Source: an uncultured Phenylobacterium sp. (GTDB lineage: Bacteria; Pseudomonadota; Alphaproteobacteria; Caulobacterales; Caulobacteraceae). Taken from it: a DNA stretch of 39,902 nucleotides. Under the pieces are notes generated by a model, which was not told the DNA's origin, ran no database searches, and saw nothing but the letters and a program-made list of their open reading frames with translations. The stretch covers positions 1 to 39,902 of the forward strand of contig NZ_CADEGK010000015.1 in assembly GCF_902826855.1 (NCBI RefSeq). Reading direction: 5' to 3'. Position 1 is the stretch's first letter. The number at the start of each line of letters is the position of its first letter. Of the stretch, positions 18,712 to 26,283 are shown piece after piece. Position numbers and translations under genes: made by a program.

Positions 18712-18776
18712 GCGCAACCTCGCCTTGACCCGGCGCGTCGGGCGCGCTCCCGTTGCCCGGGCTGAAGGAGAGGTTC

Positions 18777-19403
18777 ATGACGGCAAGGGGTCCGGGCGCG
18801 CCCGCCGCCTTCAAGCTCGGCCAGCGGCTGGATGCGCTCCTGCTGCGCATCATCAACCGTCCCGCCGAAGAGGCCGCGATCACGCAGGAGATCCAGCAGG
18901 CCTTCACCCAGCGCCGCGCGGTGCTGGTGCTGGACATGAGTGGGTTCTCGCGCGTCACCCAGGCCCACGGCATCGTCGCCTTCCTGGTGATGATCATGAA
19001 GATGCGCGGGCTCTCCGAGCCAATCATCTCTGCGCACAACGGCGACCTGGTGAAGGCGGAGGGCGATAACCTCTTCTGCCTGTTCCCCGAGGTGGACGAC
19101 GCCTTGAGCGCGGCCCTGGAGATCATGGCGGGTTTGGAACAGCTGAACCACACCCAGCCGGAGGACCGCCAGCTCTACGCCTCGGCGGGCATCGGCTACG
19201 GCGACGTCATGGTGCTGGAGCACGCCGACCTGTTCGGCGACGAGGTCAACAAGGCCTCGAAACTGGGGGAGGACATCGCCCGCCGCGGCGAGATCCTGCT
19301 CACCGCGCAGGCCCGCGCCCGGCTGCAGCGCAACATCGAGCTGGAGGAACTCCAGCAGTCGATCTCGAAGCTGGAGCTGACCTACTTCGCGGTGGTGTTC
19401 TGA
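18777..19403 (+). CDS. Adenylate/guanylate cyclase-domain protein
   Basis: 208-residue soluble protein with one class III cyclase homology domain (about 45-200). Present are metal-binding Asp53 (LDMSGFSR) and Asp97, the substrate-lysine position Lys93 in KAEGD, and Asp151 and Asn158 in DLFGDEVNKASKL. The transition-state arginine expected four residues after that Asn is Lys162. An N-terminal helix (AEEAAITQEIQQAF) may be the dimerising linker; no sensor domain exists. The ATG at 18777 is chosen because GGAGAGG lies five bases upstream. It may make cAMP poorly or act as a nucleotide-binding regulator. Same strand as the peptidase pair but 65 bases away. Confidence 0.85.
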   Translation: MTARGPGAPAAFKLGQRLDALLLRIINRPAEEAAITQEIQQAFTQRRAVLVLDMSGFSRVTQAHGIVAFLVMIMKMRGLSEPIISAHNGDLVKAEGDNLFCLFPEVDDALSAALEIMAGLEQLNHTQPEDRQLYASAGIGYGDVMVLEHADLFGDEVNKASKLGEDIARRGEILLTAQARARLQRNIELEELQQSISKLELTYFAVVF

Positions 19404-19408
19404 GCGGA

Positions 19409-19876
19409 TCAGGACTTATGGATCGGGTCGATCCACGCCACGCCCTCGGGGGCCTCGGCAGGCTCGATCTCCAGGTTCACCACCACCGCCTCTGAGTCGC
19501 TGCGCACCAGGACACAGGACAAGGTCTCGTCGGTGGAGGCGTTGATCTCCTGGTGCGGCACGTAGGGGGGCACGTAGATGAAGTCGCCCGGACCGGCCTC
19601 GGCGACGAACTCCAGCGCCTCGCCCCAGCGCATGCGGGCGCGGCCGGAGACCACGTAGATCACGCTCTCCAGCGGGCCGTGATGGTGCGGGCCGGTCTTG
19701 GCGTTGGCGTGGATGTGGACTGTGCCTGCCCACAGTTTCTGGGCTCCAGTACGGGCGCGGTCGATGGCGACGGCGCGGTCCATGCCGGGGGTCGTCGCGC
19801 TGACCGGGCCGAGCTGATCGCCGGGCACGACACGGACTCCGGAGTGCTTCCAGCCGTCTTCGGGGGTTTCGCTCAT
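19409..19876 (-). CDS. Cupin-domain protein
   Basis: 155-residue soluble single-domain cupin. Cupin motif 1 is HIHANAKTGPHHHGPLESVIYVVSG, with the His cluster and Glu that bind a divalent metal. Motif 2 is PGDFIYVPPYVPHQEIN, with the fourth ligand His. All four metal ligands therefore look intact. Such proteins can be dioxygenases, isomerases or ligand-binding regulators; the substrate is not visible. The ATG overlaps the stop of the upstream cyclophilin by four bases (ATGA), so it is translationally coupled as the last gene of a four-gene minus-strand set (21624 to 19409). Convergent with the cyclase-domain gene, six bases apart. Confidence 0.9.
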   Translation of the reverse strand: MSETPEDGWKHSGVRVVPGDQLGPVSATTPGMDRAVAIDRARTGAQKLWAGTVHIHANAKTGPHHHGPLESVIYVVSGRARMRWGEALEFVAEAGPGDFIYVPPYVPHQEINASTDETLSCVLVRSDSEAVVVNLEIEPAEAPEGVAWIDPIHKS

Positions 19877-20577
19877 GGCGCGGGCGCCGGGGCCGCGGGC
19901 GGTGGGGGCGGCGCGGCGGCAGGGGCGGTTGCGGGCGGCGCAACGGGAACGCGGCTCACCCGCATGATGCGGACGGGCTTCACCAGCATCTCGCCCTTCA
20001 TCGCGCCCTCACCCCGGTTGGGGTCGGTGGGCAGGACGATGATTTTCTGGACCACCTCGAGGCCCTCCACGACTTGACCGAAGGCGGCGAAGCCTGGGTT
20101 GGCCTTGGGATTCTTGGGGTCGGCGTCGAGATAGCTCATGTCGCCGAGCGTGATGGACCAGTCCGCCTGGGCCGAGCCGGGGGCGTGGCGGCCCATGGAG
20201 ATCGTGCCCTGGGTCTTGTGGGTCAGACCGGTCTTGATCGTGCTCTCGTGGGCAATCGGCGGCAGCACCTTGGCCGGGTTGTTCTGCAGGCCGCCCTGGA
20301 TCAGGCCGTAGTCGGCGGCGGTGTAGCCCGGCGGCTTGGACGCCCGATAGAAGGTCGCGCCGGTGAACAGGCCGCGGTCCACGTACTTCAGGTAGTTGGC
20401 CACCGTGATCGGGGCCTTGTCGGCGAAGAGCTCGACGACGATGGCGCCCTCGGCCGTCTCGATCTTCACGCGCGGATTGGGCTTGGCCGCCGGCGCGGAG
20501 GGAGCGGGCGGAGTCTCAGCCTGGGCGGCTGTCACGGCGAGGGCGGCGCAGAGGCCAAGGAGGGTGCGGCGGAGCAT
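19873..20577 (-). CDS. Secreted cyclophilin-type peptidyl-prolyl isomerase
   Basis: 234 residues with a Sec signal peptide (MLRRTLLGLCAALAVTAAQA) and a Pro/Ala linker, then a cyclophilin domain: VKIETAEGAIVVELFADKAPITVANYLKYVDRGLFTGATFYRA, IQGGLQNNPAKVL, GTISMGRHAPGSAQADWSITLGD and FAAFGQVVEGLEVVQKI. It would catalyse proline isomerisation in periplasmic proteins. The tail is Pro/Ala-rich (VPVAPPATAPAAAPPPPP). The ATG at 20577 is chosen for the signal peptide; the frame is open upstream to 20703 without meaning. This start lies inside the 3' end of the preceding gene (62-base overlap) and the stop overlaps the cupin start. Confidence 0.93.
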   Translation of the reverse strand: MLRRTLLGLCAALAVTAAQAETPPAPSAPAAKPNPRVKIETAEGAIVVELFADKAPITVANYLKYVDRGLFTGATFYRASKPPGYTAADYGLIQGGLQNNPAKVLPPIAHESTIKTGLTHKTQGTISMGRHAPGSAQADWSITLGDMSYLDADPKNPKANPGFAAFGQVVEGLEVVQKIIVLPTDPNRGEGAMKGEMLVKPVRIMRVSRVPVAPPATAPAAAPPPPPAAPAPAP

Positions 20578-21178
20578 GGGCGCCAGAATAGCCCGTCGCC
20601 ACCCTTGCCCGCCAGTCGGTGTCGCGGCTGTTGGTGACGCCGAGCAGTTGCAGGAAGCTGACGGCGGAGAGCGGTGCGCCGACCGGCCGCTTGGCGGCGA
20701 CATAGAGCGGCACGACCACCCAGGCCTGTGGGAACACCTTCAGCTCGCGATCGCGCATGCCGCCCAGGTGCGGGCAGCGCTTCAGGGAGGCCTCGGCGCA
20801 CCGCAGGTGCAGCGGTGCGATCGACCCGCAGTCGAGCAGCACGCGGTCGTCTTCCAGGTCGGCGGGTAACGCCTTGGCGAAGCCGCGCCCCCGCAGCGCG
20901 CCCGCGGCGACGAAGCGGCCGGTCTGGCTCCAGCGGTCGCCCTCGGCGGTGGTCTCGCCGCACATGGGACAGAGGAGGGCCCGCACGCTGTCGCGCTGGC
21001 GGCGCAGGTGGTTCTTCGAATAGAGCGGCTGGCCAACGCCCGGCTTCCACGCCTGCAGCGCGGCGAGCTGGCCATCGACGGTCGGACAGGGGCCGACCGC
21101 GCCCAGCGGCTCCTGTGACCAGCTGGTCACCCAGGGGACGTCACGGCCGACGACGAGGCGGGAGGCTATTTCGGACAT
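20516..21178 (-). CDS. Cys-rich protein of unknown function, probable zinc ribbon
   Basis: 220 residues, not recognised. A conserved-looking core runs from residue 46 to 165: PLYSKNHLRRQRDSVRALLCPMCGETT (Cys70, Cys73), LLDCGSIAPLHLRCAEASLKRCPHL (Cys117, His124, Cys127, Cys135, His137). The CPMC and LRC/RCPHL pairs could bind zinc. I recall similar short proteins with an R-Q-R...CxVCG...C...CPHL arrangement in actinobacteria and phages, function unknown. There is no signal peptide. It overlaps the NTF2-like gene by 13 bases upstream and the cyclophilin by 62 bases downstream, so it belongs to their transcript. The last 25 residues are low-complexity and overlap the cyclophilin start. Confidence 0.72.
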   Translation of the reverse strand: MSEIASRLVVGRDVPWVTSWSQEPLGAVGPCPTVDGQLAALQAWKPGVGQPLYSKNHLRRQRDSVRALLCPMCGETTAEGDRWSQTGRFVAAGALRGRGFAKALPADLEDDRVLLDCGSIAPLHLRCAEASLKRCPHLGGMRDRELKVFPQAWVVVPLYVAAKRPVGAPLSAVSFLQLLGVTNSRDTDWRARVATGYSGAHAPPHPPWPLRRPRRDSRPG

Positions 21179-21624
21179 TTGATGAACGTATCCGTCTGGC
21201 CGCGCGAGCGCAGGCCACCTTTGGCGCTGATTAGGGTCTGGACGCGCGCAGCGCACAGCCGGCGCGACTTGACGACGGACTCGACCCGGGAGTCGACCCG
21301 CGCAGAGCGGCCGTCTGCGGCGATGGCGATACGCAGGATCCGGCCGGTCTCGCGTGGTTTGGCGCCCTGCAGCGACTTGCGGGCCTGAGTGCGGGCCTGG
21401 GGCAGCGTCGAGGTTCCGTACCGCACGGGGGGCTTGTCCCCGACATAGGCCTGGTCGGTGAAGCTCGCGTCGGGGGTGAAGCCGGCGAAGTAGGCGTCCA
21501 GTCGTCCGGCGTTCCAGGCCGCCTCTTGCCGGGTCAGGAAGCCGCGTACGTCCGCCTCGGTAATACGGCCCTGGGCGAAGGCGGGACCGGCGATGACGAG
21601 GCTGGCAAGGATAAGGCTTCGCAC
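21166..21624 (-). CDS. Secreted NTF2/SnoaL-like protein
   Basis: About 152 residues from a GTG at 21624 preceded by GGAGGAAAGGAG at good spacing, which outweighs the upstream ATG at 21690. A Sec signal peptide (VRSLILASLVIAGPAFAQG) is followed by an NTF2-like fold: VRGFLTRQEAAWNAGRLDAYFAGFTPDASFTDQ, then a beta-rich half with RILRIAIAADGRSARVDSRVESVV. Two Cys (LCAARV and FIKCPK) may pair in the periplasm. It is the first gene of the four-gene minus-strand set ending with the cupin. Role unknown; binding of a small hydrophobic ligand is typical of the fold. Confidence 0.85.
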   Translation of the reverse strand: MRSLILASLVIAGPAFAQGRITEADVRGFLTRQEAAWNAGRLDAYFAGFTPDASFTDQAYVGDKPPVRYGTSTLPQARTQARKSLQGAKPRETGRILRIAIAADGRSARVDSRVESVVKSRRLCAARVQTLISAKGGLRSRGQTDTFIKCPK

Positions 21625-21686
21625 GTGGTCTCCTTTCCTCCTCCGGTTCGTCGTCGGCAGCACCGCCCGGACGACGACGTGGTGCG

Positions 21687-22526
21687 TCAACGCGCCAGCC
21701 AGCGCATACGGTAGCCGTTCATCGCCGTCTCGCCGAGCCGCTCCAGGAGCCGCCAGTTGACCACCGCCCCGATGGGCGCGCCGACGAGGGGGATCATCTG
21801 GGCCAGTTTCGCCAGGTCGATGTAGTCGCGGTACTCTTGCTGATAGGCGCGCCAGTCGAAGTGTTCGAAGTCGGCTGGATGCGCGCGGCCGTCCCAGTTC
21901 TCGATCCCCGCGAAGACCCGCGCGCGGTGGTCGGCGCCGGAGAACGCCAGCTGGAAGAGGCTGAGGATGAAGAGCCGCTCCTCGAACCGCTCGGCCTCGT
22001 GACCGTAGATCGCCGAGAGATCGAACAGCAGCTTGAACTTCAGGACCAGGAGCGCCGGGAAGTCGGCCAGCGCCAGCCAGAATCCGCCGGCGCCTGCGAC
22101 TCCGCCTTCGACCGCGGCGGTCTTGCGGTAGCCGTCGAGGGCGGCCAACGCGCGCCGGTCCCGCTCGGCCAATGACGCGCCGATCAGGGGCTCGGCGGTG
22201 GTGAGGTCGGCGCCGGTGAGGATCGTTCGGGTGACGCCCTGCATGACGCCGGTGACCGTGGCGTGGACCTTCTCGGGGATCAGGCGATTGACGCGCCCCT
22301 GCAGGCCCTTGGCGGCGCGCTCCAGCCGGCCGGCCGGCTTCAGGACTGCGGCGCGCCAGTCGGCGACCTCGGCCCGGGCCCAGTCCTCGTAGGCGGCCTC
22401 GGTGACCTTGGCGGGCGGCGTGGGGCGGGCTATCGCGACATCACCAGCTGCAGGATCCAGGCGCCGATGGCGGTGACCATCGTGCCGGTCAGGATGCCTC
22501 GCACGAAGGCGCCGTGGCGGTCCCAC
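21687..22526 (-). CDS. EcsC-family protein, start uncertain
   Basis: Up to 279 residues; the reliable part begins near VTEAAYEDWARAEVADWRAA. EcsC-family features follow: INRLIPEKVHATVTGVMQGV-like segment, a hydrophobic stretch (VEGGVAGAGGFWLALADFPALLVLKFKLLFDLSAIYG), LFILSLFQLAFSG and the C-terminal LAKLAQMIPLVGAPIGAVVNWRLLERLG. In Bacillus, EcsC is encoded with the EcsAB ABC transporter; no such genes are adjacent here. The only start codon in frame before the conserved part is a GTG at 22526, whose first 30 codons overlap the small membrane protein 22430-22579. Either this is a coupled overlap or the true start is non-standard or frameshifted. Confidence 0.82.
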   Translation of the reverse strand: MGPPRRLRARHPDRHDGHRHRRLDPAAGDVAIARPTPPAKVTEAAYEDWARAEVADWRAAVLKPAGRLERAAKGLQGRVNRLIPEKVHATVTGVMQGVTRTILTGADLTTAEPLIGASLAERDRRALAALDGYRKTAAVEGGVAGAGGFWLALADFPALLVLKFKLLFDLSAIYGHEAERFEERLFILSLFQLAFSGADHRARVFAGIENWDGRAHPADFEHFDWRAYQQEYRDYIDLAKLAQMIPLVGAPIGAVVNWRLLERLGETAMNGYRMRWLAR

Positions 22527-22579
22527 CAGACCCGGCGGGCCCGCATGCGCTGGGCGCGGTCGACCTTCCGTCTCTGCAT
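22430..22579 (-). CDS. Small single-pass membrane protein
   Basis: 49 residues, below usual length cut-offs. A basic N-terminus (MQRRKVDRAQRMRARRVWWDRHG) precedes one membrane helix (AFVRGILTGTMVTAIGAWILQLVMSR), so the positive-inside rule predicts a cytosolic N-terminus. GGGAAGACT precedes the ATG at 22579. It overlaps the 5' end of the EcsC gene. No family recognised; the overlap hints at coupling with EcsC. Confidence 0.6.
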   Translation of the reverse strand: MQRRKVDRAQRMRARRVWWDRHGAFVRGILTGTMVTAIGAWILQLVMSR

Positions 22580-22689
22580 AGTCTTCCCGCTCCCCGTGAC
22601 GGCGACGTTCTTAGCCTGCCCGCCGCCGGGACGGAACCTTGGACGGCGCCGGGGGATTGGCTCAGCCCGAGACCTTGAGGAAACGAGCC

Positions 22690-22902
22690 ATGTGGCGGAC
22701 GAGCATGATCGCAGCGGCGCTGCTGCTGAACGGCTGCGCAAGCGCTGGCGAGGGGGCCAAGACGGAGGTCAACGCGGTGGTGCAGGACGAAGGCGCACGC
22801 CAGGCGGCGGCCGTTACGGCCGCGCAGGGCGCTGGCAGCAAGGCGGCCCTCGAGGCGGGCGAGGCGGCCGCCAAGCCGGAAACCGCCTCGCCGCAGCCCT
22901 AG
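22690..22902 (+). CDS. Small Ala-rich lipoprotein
   Basis: 70 residues. The signal MWRTSMIAAALLLNGC ends in a lipobox-like LNGC. The mature part is an Ala/Glu/Lys-rich, probably helical chain (EGAKTEVNAVVQDEGARQAAAV) resembling entericidin or Lpp-like small lipoproteins only in composition. GAGGAAA eight bases upstream of the ATG at 22690 decides the start over the upstream in-frame ATG. Convergent with the SRPBCC gene. Function unknown. Confidence 0.72.
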   Translation: MWRTSMIAAALLLNGCASAGEGAKTEVNAVVQDEGARQAAAVTAAQGAGSKAALEAGEAAAKPETASPQP

Positions 22903-22909
22903 AGGCGGG

Positions 22910-23392
22910 CTATTTCGCCTCGGCGGCCGCCTTGATGGTGGCCAGGAGCCCGGTGAACTGCGCCGTGCGGCCCTTGATGTCGGCGTCCTTCTTGGACGGG
23001 TCGGGAAGGGCGGCGGCGTCGTACACCAGCGTGTACACCAGCTTCGAGGACTTGGCGTCGACGGGCTGGATCTGCAGCGTGCCGTGATAGTCGATCGGCG
23101 ATTTCGGTTGGCTGTAGGTATAGGACCACGGCGTGCTGGCCACGAGCACTTCGGTGACGCGCCCCGCGATGACGCGGACCGCACCCACCTCGCCATCCTT
23201 GCCCGAGGTGATCTCGCAGGTGGTCTTGAACCAGGCGCCGATGGTGCAGTAGCCGCTCACCTTCTTCCAGGCCTCGGCGGCCGGCGCATTGACGCTGGTC
23301 TCCAGATTGATGGTGACGAAGTCGGCTGCGCTGGCGGCGCCGGCGAGGCTGATGGCGGCCGCGGCGGCGGCGAGGCTGATAATGGTCTTCAA
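22910..23392 (-). CDS. Secreted SRPBCC-type protein
   Basis: About 160 residues. Signal peptide KTIISLAAAAAAISLAGAASA, then a helix-grip domain: VTINLETSVNAPAAEAWKKVSGYCTIGAWF, GKDGEVGAVRVI, LVASTPWSYTYSQPKSPIDYHGTLQIQPVD, and the C-terminal helix AQFTGLLATIKAAAEAK. The pattern matches polyketide cyclase/dehydratase-like START domains exported to the periplasm. I prefer a TTG start at 23392 because AGGGG lies 7-8 bases upstream; an ATG at 23422 lacks a ribosome binding site. Two Cys (GYCTIG and TTCEIT) could form a disulphide. Ligand unknown. Confidence 0.83.
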   Translation of the reverse strand: MKTIISLAAAAAAISLAGAASAADFVTINLETSVNAPAAEAWKKVSGYCTIGAWFKTTCEITSGKDGEVGAVRVIAGRVTEVLVASTPWSYTYSQPKSPIDYHGTLQIQPVDAKSSKLVYTLVYDAAALPDPSKKDADIKGRTAQFTGLLATIKAAAEAK

Positions 23393-23444
23393 GGCGTTCC
23401 CCTTCTCGGTTGAGGGGACCATAGCTGTGCGGACGTAACGGCGC

Positions 23445-23690
23445 CTATGGGCGAAGTAGGGCGATCAGGGCCGGCAGGAAGAGATAGGCCAGGATCACCA
23501 CCGCCAGGATCGCCAGGATCAGGCCGGCGCGCGGGTTGGCGCCAAGGAAGGTCTCGCGCATCTGCGCCTTAGGGTTGGGCTTCGGCTTGCGCTTCGCGGC
23601 CTCCTCCCGCTCCCTGCGGTAGCGGCGCAGGTCGGTGACCCGCGGGTCTTCCGACGGTTTGCGGGGCGGCTTGGGCGGTGGCTTGGCCAT
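23445..23690 (-). CDS. Small membrane protein coupled to yebC
   Basis: 81 residues. A Pro/Lys/Arg-rich cytosolic N-terminus ([17 protein letters not shown], then RRYRREREEAAKRK) is followed by one C-terminal membrane helix (AGLILAILAVVILAYLFLPALIALL), a tail-anchored layout. Its ATG shares a base with the yebC stop (TGATG), so it is translationally coupled. Function unknown; such charged tail-anchored proteins beside yebC recur in related genomes as far as I recall. Confidence 0.8.
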   Translation of the reverse strand: MAKPPPKPPRKPSEDPRVTDLRRYRREREEAAKRKPKPNPKAQMRETFLGANPRAGLILAILAVVILAYLFLPALIALLRP

Positions 23691-24436
23691 CAGCCTTCGA
23701 GCTTCTCCAGGTCCTCGGCCGAGATGTCGGCGTTGGAATAGACGGTCTGGATGTCGTCGTCGTCCTCGAGCGCCTCGATCAGCTTCATCAGGGTCGCCAC
23801 CGCATCGCCGCTGATCGGGGTGAGCGCCTTAGGCCGCCAGGCCAGCGTCGTGGACTTGGCGGGGCCCAGGGCCGCTTCGAGCGCAGCCGCCACGTCCGAC
23901 AGCCCGTCGAAGGCGGTGTAGATGGTGTGGCCGTCCTCGTCGGATTCCACGTCCTCGGCGCCGGCCTCGATGGCGGCCTCCATGACCTTGTCCTCGGACC
24001 CGGCCTCCGGCCCGTAGACGATCTGGCCGACCCGGTCCCACATGAACGAGACCGAGCCGGTCTCCCCCAGGTTGCCGCCCTGCTTGGTGAAGGTGGAGCG
24101 CACGGTGGCGGCCGTGCGGTTGCGGTTGTCGGTGAGCGTCTCGACGATGACGCCGACCCCGCCGGGCCCGAAGCCCTCGTAGCGGATCTCCTCATAGGCC
24201 TCGGCATCGCCGCCGGACGCCTTCTTGATCGCGCGCTCGATGACGTCCTTGGGCAGGGATTCGCCCTTGGCGTTGTTCACTGCCAGGCGCAGCCGGGCGT
24301 TCATCGCCGGGTCGGGCAGACCCTGCTTGGCCGCCACGGTGATTTCGCGCGAGAGCTTGGAGAACAGCTTGGAGCGCGCGGAGTCCGCGCGGCCCTTGCG
24401 GTGCATGATATTCTTGAACTTGGAATGTCCGGCCAT
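23690..24436 (-). CDS. yebC: YebC/PmpR (TACO1) family protein
   Basis: 248-residue cytosolic protein. The N-terminus [28 protein letters not shown] is diagnostic. Further family segments are [78 protein letters not shown] and the acidic C-terminal [15 protein letters not shown]. Members were named as DNA-binding regulators (PmpR), and YebC-type proteins also aid translation through proline-rich stretches; sequence cannot say which applies. It is the first gene of a pair with the tail-anchored small protein. Confidence 0.97.
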   Translation of the reverse strand: MAGHSKFKNIMHRKGRADSARSKLFSKLSREITVAAKQGLPDPAMNARLRLAVNNAKGESLPKDVIERAIKKASGGDAEAYEEIRYEGFGPGGVGVIVETLTDNRNRTAATVRSTFTKQGGNLGETGSVSFMWDRVGQIVYGPEAGSEDKVMEAAIEAGAEDVESDEDGHTIYTAFDGLSDVAAALEAALGPAKSTTLAWRPKALTPISGDAVATLMKLIEALEDDDDIQTVYSNADISAEDLEKLEG

Positions 24437-24540
24437 GGTCCGTCGGTCGAGTTTGGGTGGCCGCTTCTAACCGGCCGCAACGCGCGGCGGAACCCCTGGG
24501 CGCAGTGCGGGTTAGCTCAGCAATTCGTCGGAGCCCTGCC

Positions 24541-24771
24541 ATGACCCATCCCCGTGAGGATTTCGAGCCTGAGGAACAGAGCGGCGAACTGGTCCACTGG
24601 ATGGAGCCCGGATCCCTGAGCGTCGGCGCCGCCGGGGTCGCGGCCCTGACCGTAGCGGCCTTCGCGCTGGGCATCGCCGCGGCGTTGGGCGTGCTCGCGG
24701 CCGGCCAGTGGATCGGCCCCCGCCGCGACGGCCTGCCGCCGTGGAAGTGGATACGCGGGTCCGTGCACTAG
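24541..24771 (+). CDS. Small membrane protein
   Basis: 76 residues. Acidic N-terminus (MTHPREDFEPEEQSGELVHW), then a long Ala/Gly/Leu-rich hydrophobic segment (VGAAGVAALTVAAFALGIAAALGVLAAG), enough for one membrane pass, and a short basic tail (PRRDGLPPWKWIRG). The frame is open from 24457 but the first convincing start is the ATG at 24541. Divergent from yebC, convergent with the M61-like gene. Function unknown. Confidence 0.7.
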   Translation: MTHPREDFEPEEQSGELVHWMEPGSLSVGAAGVAALTVAAFALGIAAALGVLAAGQWIGPRRDGLPPWKWIRGSVH

Positions 24772-24777
24772 GACATT

Positions 24778-26268
24778 TCACAGACCGCTGATCTTCCTGC
24801 CGCAGGCCACCTTCTGGGCCTCGGTCATGCCGGGGGTCAGCTGCAGCCTACGGGTTTCCACCGTGGCGTCGCCATAGGGCCAGTAGGCGATCCTGCGCGG
24901 CTTGGCGCGGCGGCCGGCCGGGCGGACGGCGAGCTCGATCATCCGGGTCATGTCGCCGGCCTTGTACGTCCAGGTTTCCAGCGCCATCCCGTCGCGCACC
25001 CCGGAGTTCCAGGCGGGGCCACGGCGCACCACGCCCCTCACCTGCCTGGCGGCGAACGACGCCTCGGTATTGAAGCCCGCGTCGAAGGCCGGCGTCACGG
25101 TGATCCGCGCCTGCAAGCAGCCGTCGAACATTTCTTCTGGGAGGCCGATCGCGACGCGGGTCTCGGCGAACCGCGCGATGTCGGGCCGCAGATCGAGGCC
25201 GGCGGTCACCCAGGCGGCTGAGACCAGGCCGGTGATCATGTCGGGCCCTAGGCCGGCCGGGAAGCGCCGGTAGTGGTCGCGCGTGCGCGCCAGCACGTCG
25301 TCGAGGTCGGCCTTGCCCCTGGTCTTGAGCCGAACCGCCTCATCCCACTTCAGCGCCAGGAGGTAGCCGCGGCTGGCGGGGTCGGCCCCCCGTTCGTGCA
25401 GCCCTGCCTGGGCGACGCTCTCATCGGTGGTGGCCAGGCCGGCGCGGAGCAGGATGCGGTCGGTCAGGAACGCCGCGAACCCCTGGGTCAGCCAGTCTGA
25501 GGGCCGGGCGGCGGGACCCATGCGGCCGGGGAACTGGTCCAGCACCTGCGCCACGACGATCGCGCGGCGCAGGTCGGCGTCGGGCGCCTGGCGCGCCGGC
25601 ACGGCCATCGCGTCGTCGCGGCCCACATAGCGGTCGCCGCGCAAGGCGGTCACGAGAAACGGCCCGTTGGCTTCGCTCCAATAGGCCCGCTCGGCGGCCA
25701 GGGCCGGGGCGGCCGCGTCGGCGAGTTGTGTGGCGGTGGGGGCGCCGGCGCCCAAGGTTGCGGCGCGCAGGGTTCCGCGCTCCGCGACCTGCACGGCCGG
25801 CCCGGCCAGCACCACCGAACGACGGATGTCGGCAACGGTCAGCGCGCGGCCGTGGGCGGCATGGTCGAGGTCGGATGCCATGCGCCAGCCCTTCGGCGGT
25901 CGCTGCCAGCGCACCGACGCAGGGACCGCGTCCCAGCCCTCCGGCGTCGCGAACAAGGCCTCGCCCAGGGCCGCGACGCCCGCGCCCTGCCCGGCGTATC
26001 GGTAGCGGATGGCGAGTTTTGCGCCCGGTTTGTGCCGCACCACGTAGTGGGCTGCGTCGATCGCCTGGGCCTGACCGCCGGACACGGCCAGGCCGGAGGC
26101 GAGCTCCGTGGGCGCGACCAGCCGCGTCTCGCCGTCGGCATCCCCGCGTAGGCGCAGCTCCACATCCAGTCCGGCCGGCGTCACGCGCAGCCGATAGTCG
26201 ACGGCCGGCGCACGGTCAGCGCCCATCAGCAGGACGGCGGCGGCGGCGAGGAGGAAGGCGCGGAGCAT
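24778..26268 (-). CDS. M61-like exported protein lacking the zinc-binding site
   Basis: 496 residues with a signal peptide (MLRAFLLAAAAVLLMGADRA). The N-terminal beta domain (about 25-130) and the helical domain (about 185-370) resemble M61 glycyl aminopeptidases. Where the family has HExxH, this protein reads AQVLDQF (240-246), with no histidine, and the downstream zinc-ligand motif W-x-x-E-G-F is DWLTQGFAAFL (258-268), with Gln for Glu. A PDZ-like C-terminal segment follows (GPAWNSGVRDGMALETWTY). It is thus probably catalytically dead. Family assignment is by pattern and not certain. It is the last gene of the minus-strand set 28506-24778, 15 bases after the histidine phosphatase. Confidence 0.75.
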   Translation of the reverse strand: MLRAFLLAAAAVLLMGADRAPAVDYRLRVTPAGLDVELRLRGDADGETRLVAPTELASGLAVSGGQAQAIDAAHYVVRHKPGAKLAIRYRYAGQGAGVAALGEALFATPEGWDAVPASVRWQRPPKGWRMASDLDHAAHGRALTVADIRRSVVLAGPAVQVAERGTLRAATLGAGAPTATQLADAAAPALAAERAYWSEANGPFLVTALRGDRYVGRDDAMAVPARQAPDADLRRAIVVAQVLDQFPGRMGPAARPSDWLTQGFAAFLTDRILLRAGLATTDESVAQAGLHERGADPASRGYLLALKWDEAVRLKTRGKADLDDVLARTRDHYRRFPAGLGPDMITGLVSAAWVTAGLDLRPDIARFAETRVAIGLPEEMFDGCLQARITVTPAFDAGFNTEASFAARQVRGVVRRGPAWNSGVRDGMALETWTYKAGDMTRMIELAVRPAGRRAKPRRIAYWPYGDATVETRRLQLTPGMTEAQKVACGRKISGL

Positions 26269-26283
26269 CGGCCCCCTTAGCGG

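Noticed and set aside
24507-24540. GGTTAGCTCAGC resembles the D-arm of a tRNA
   Set aside because: No matching acceptor stem, anticodon arm or T-arm follows; the ATG of a small membrane protein begins at 24541.
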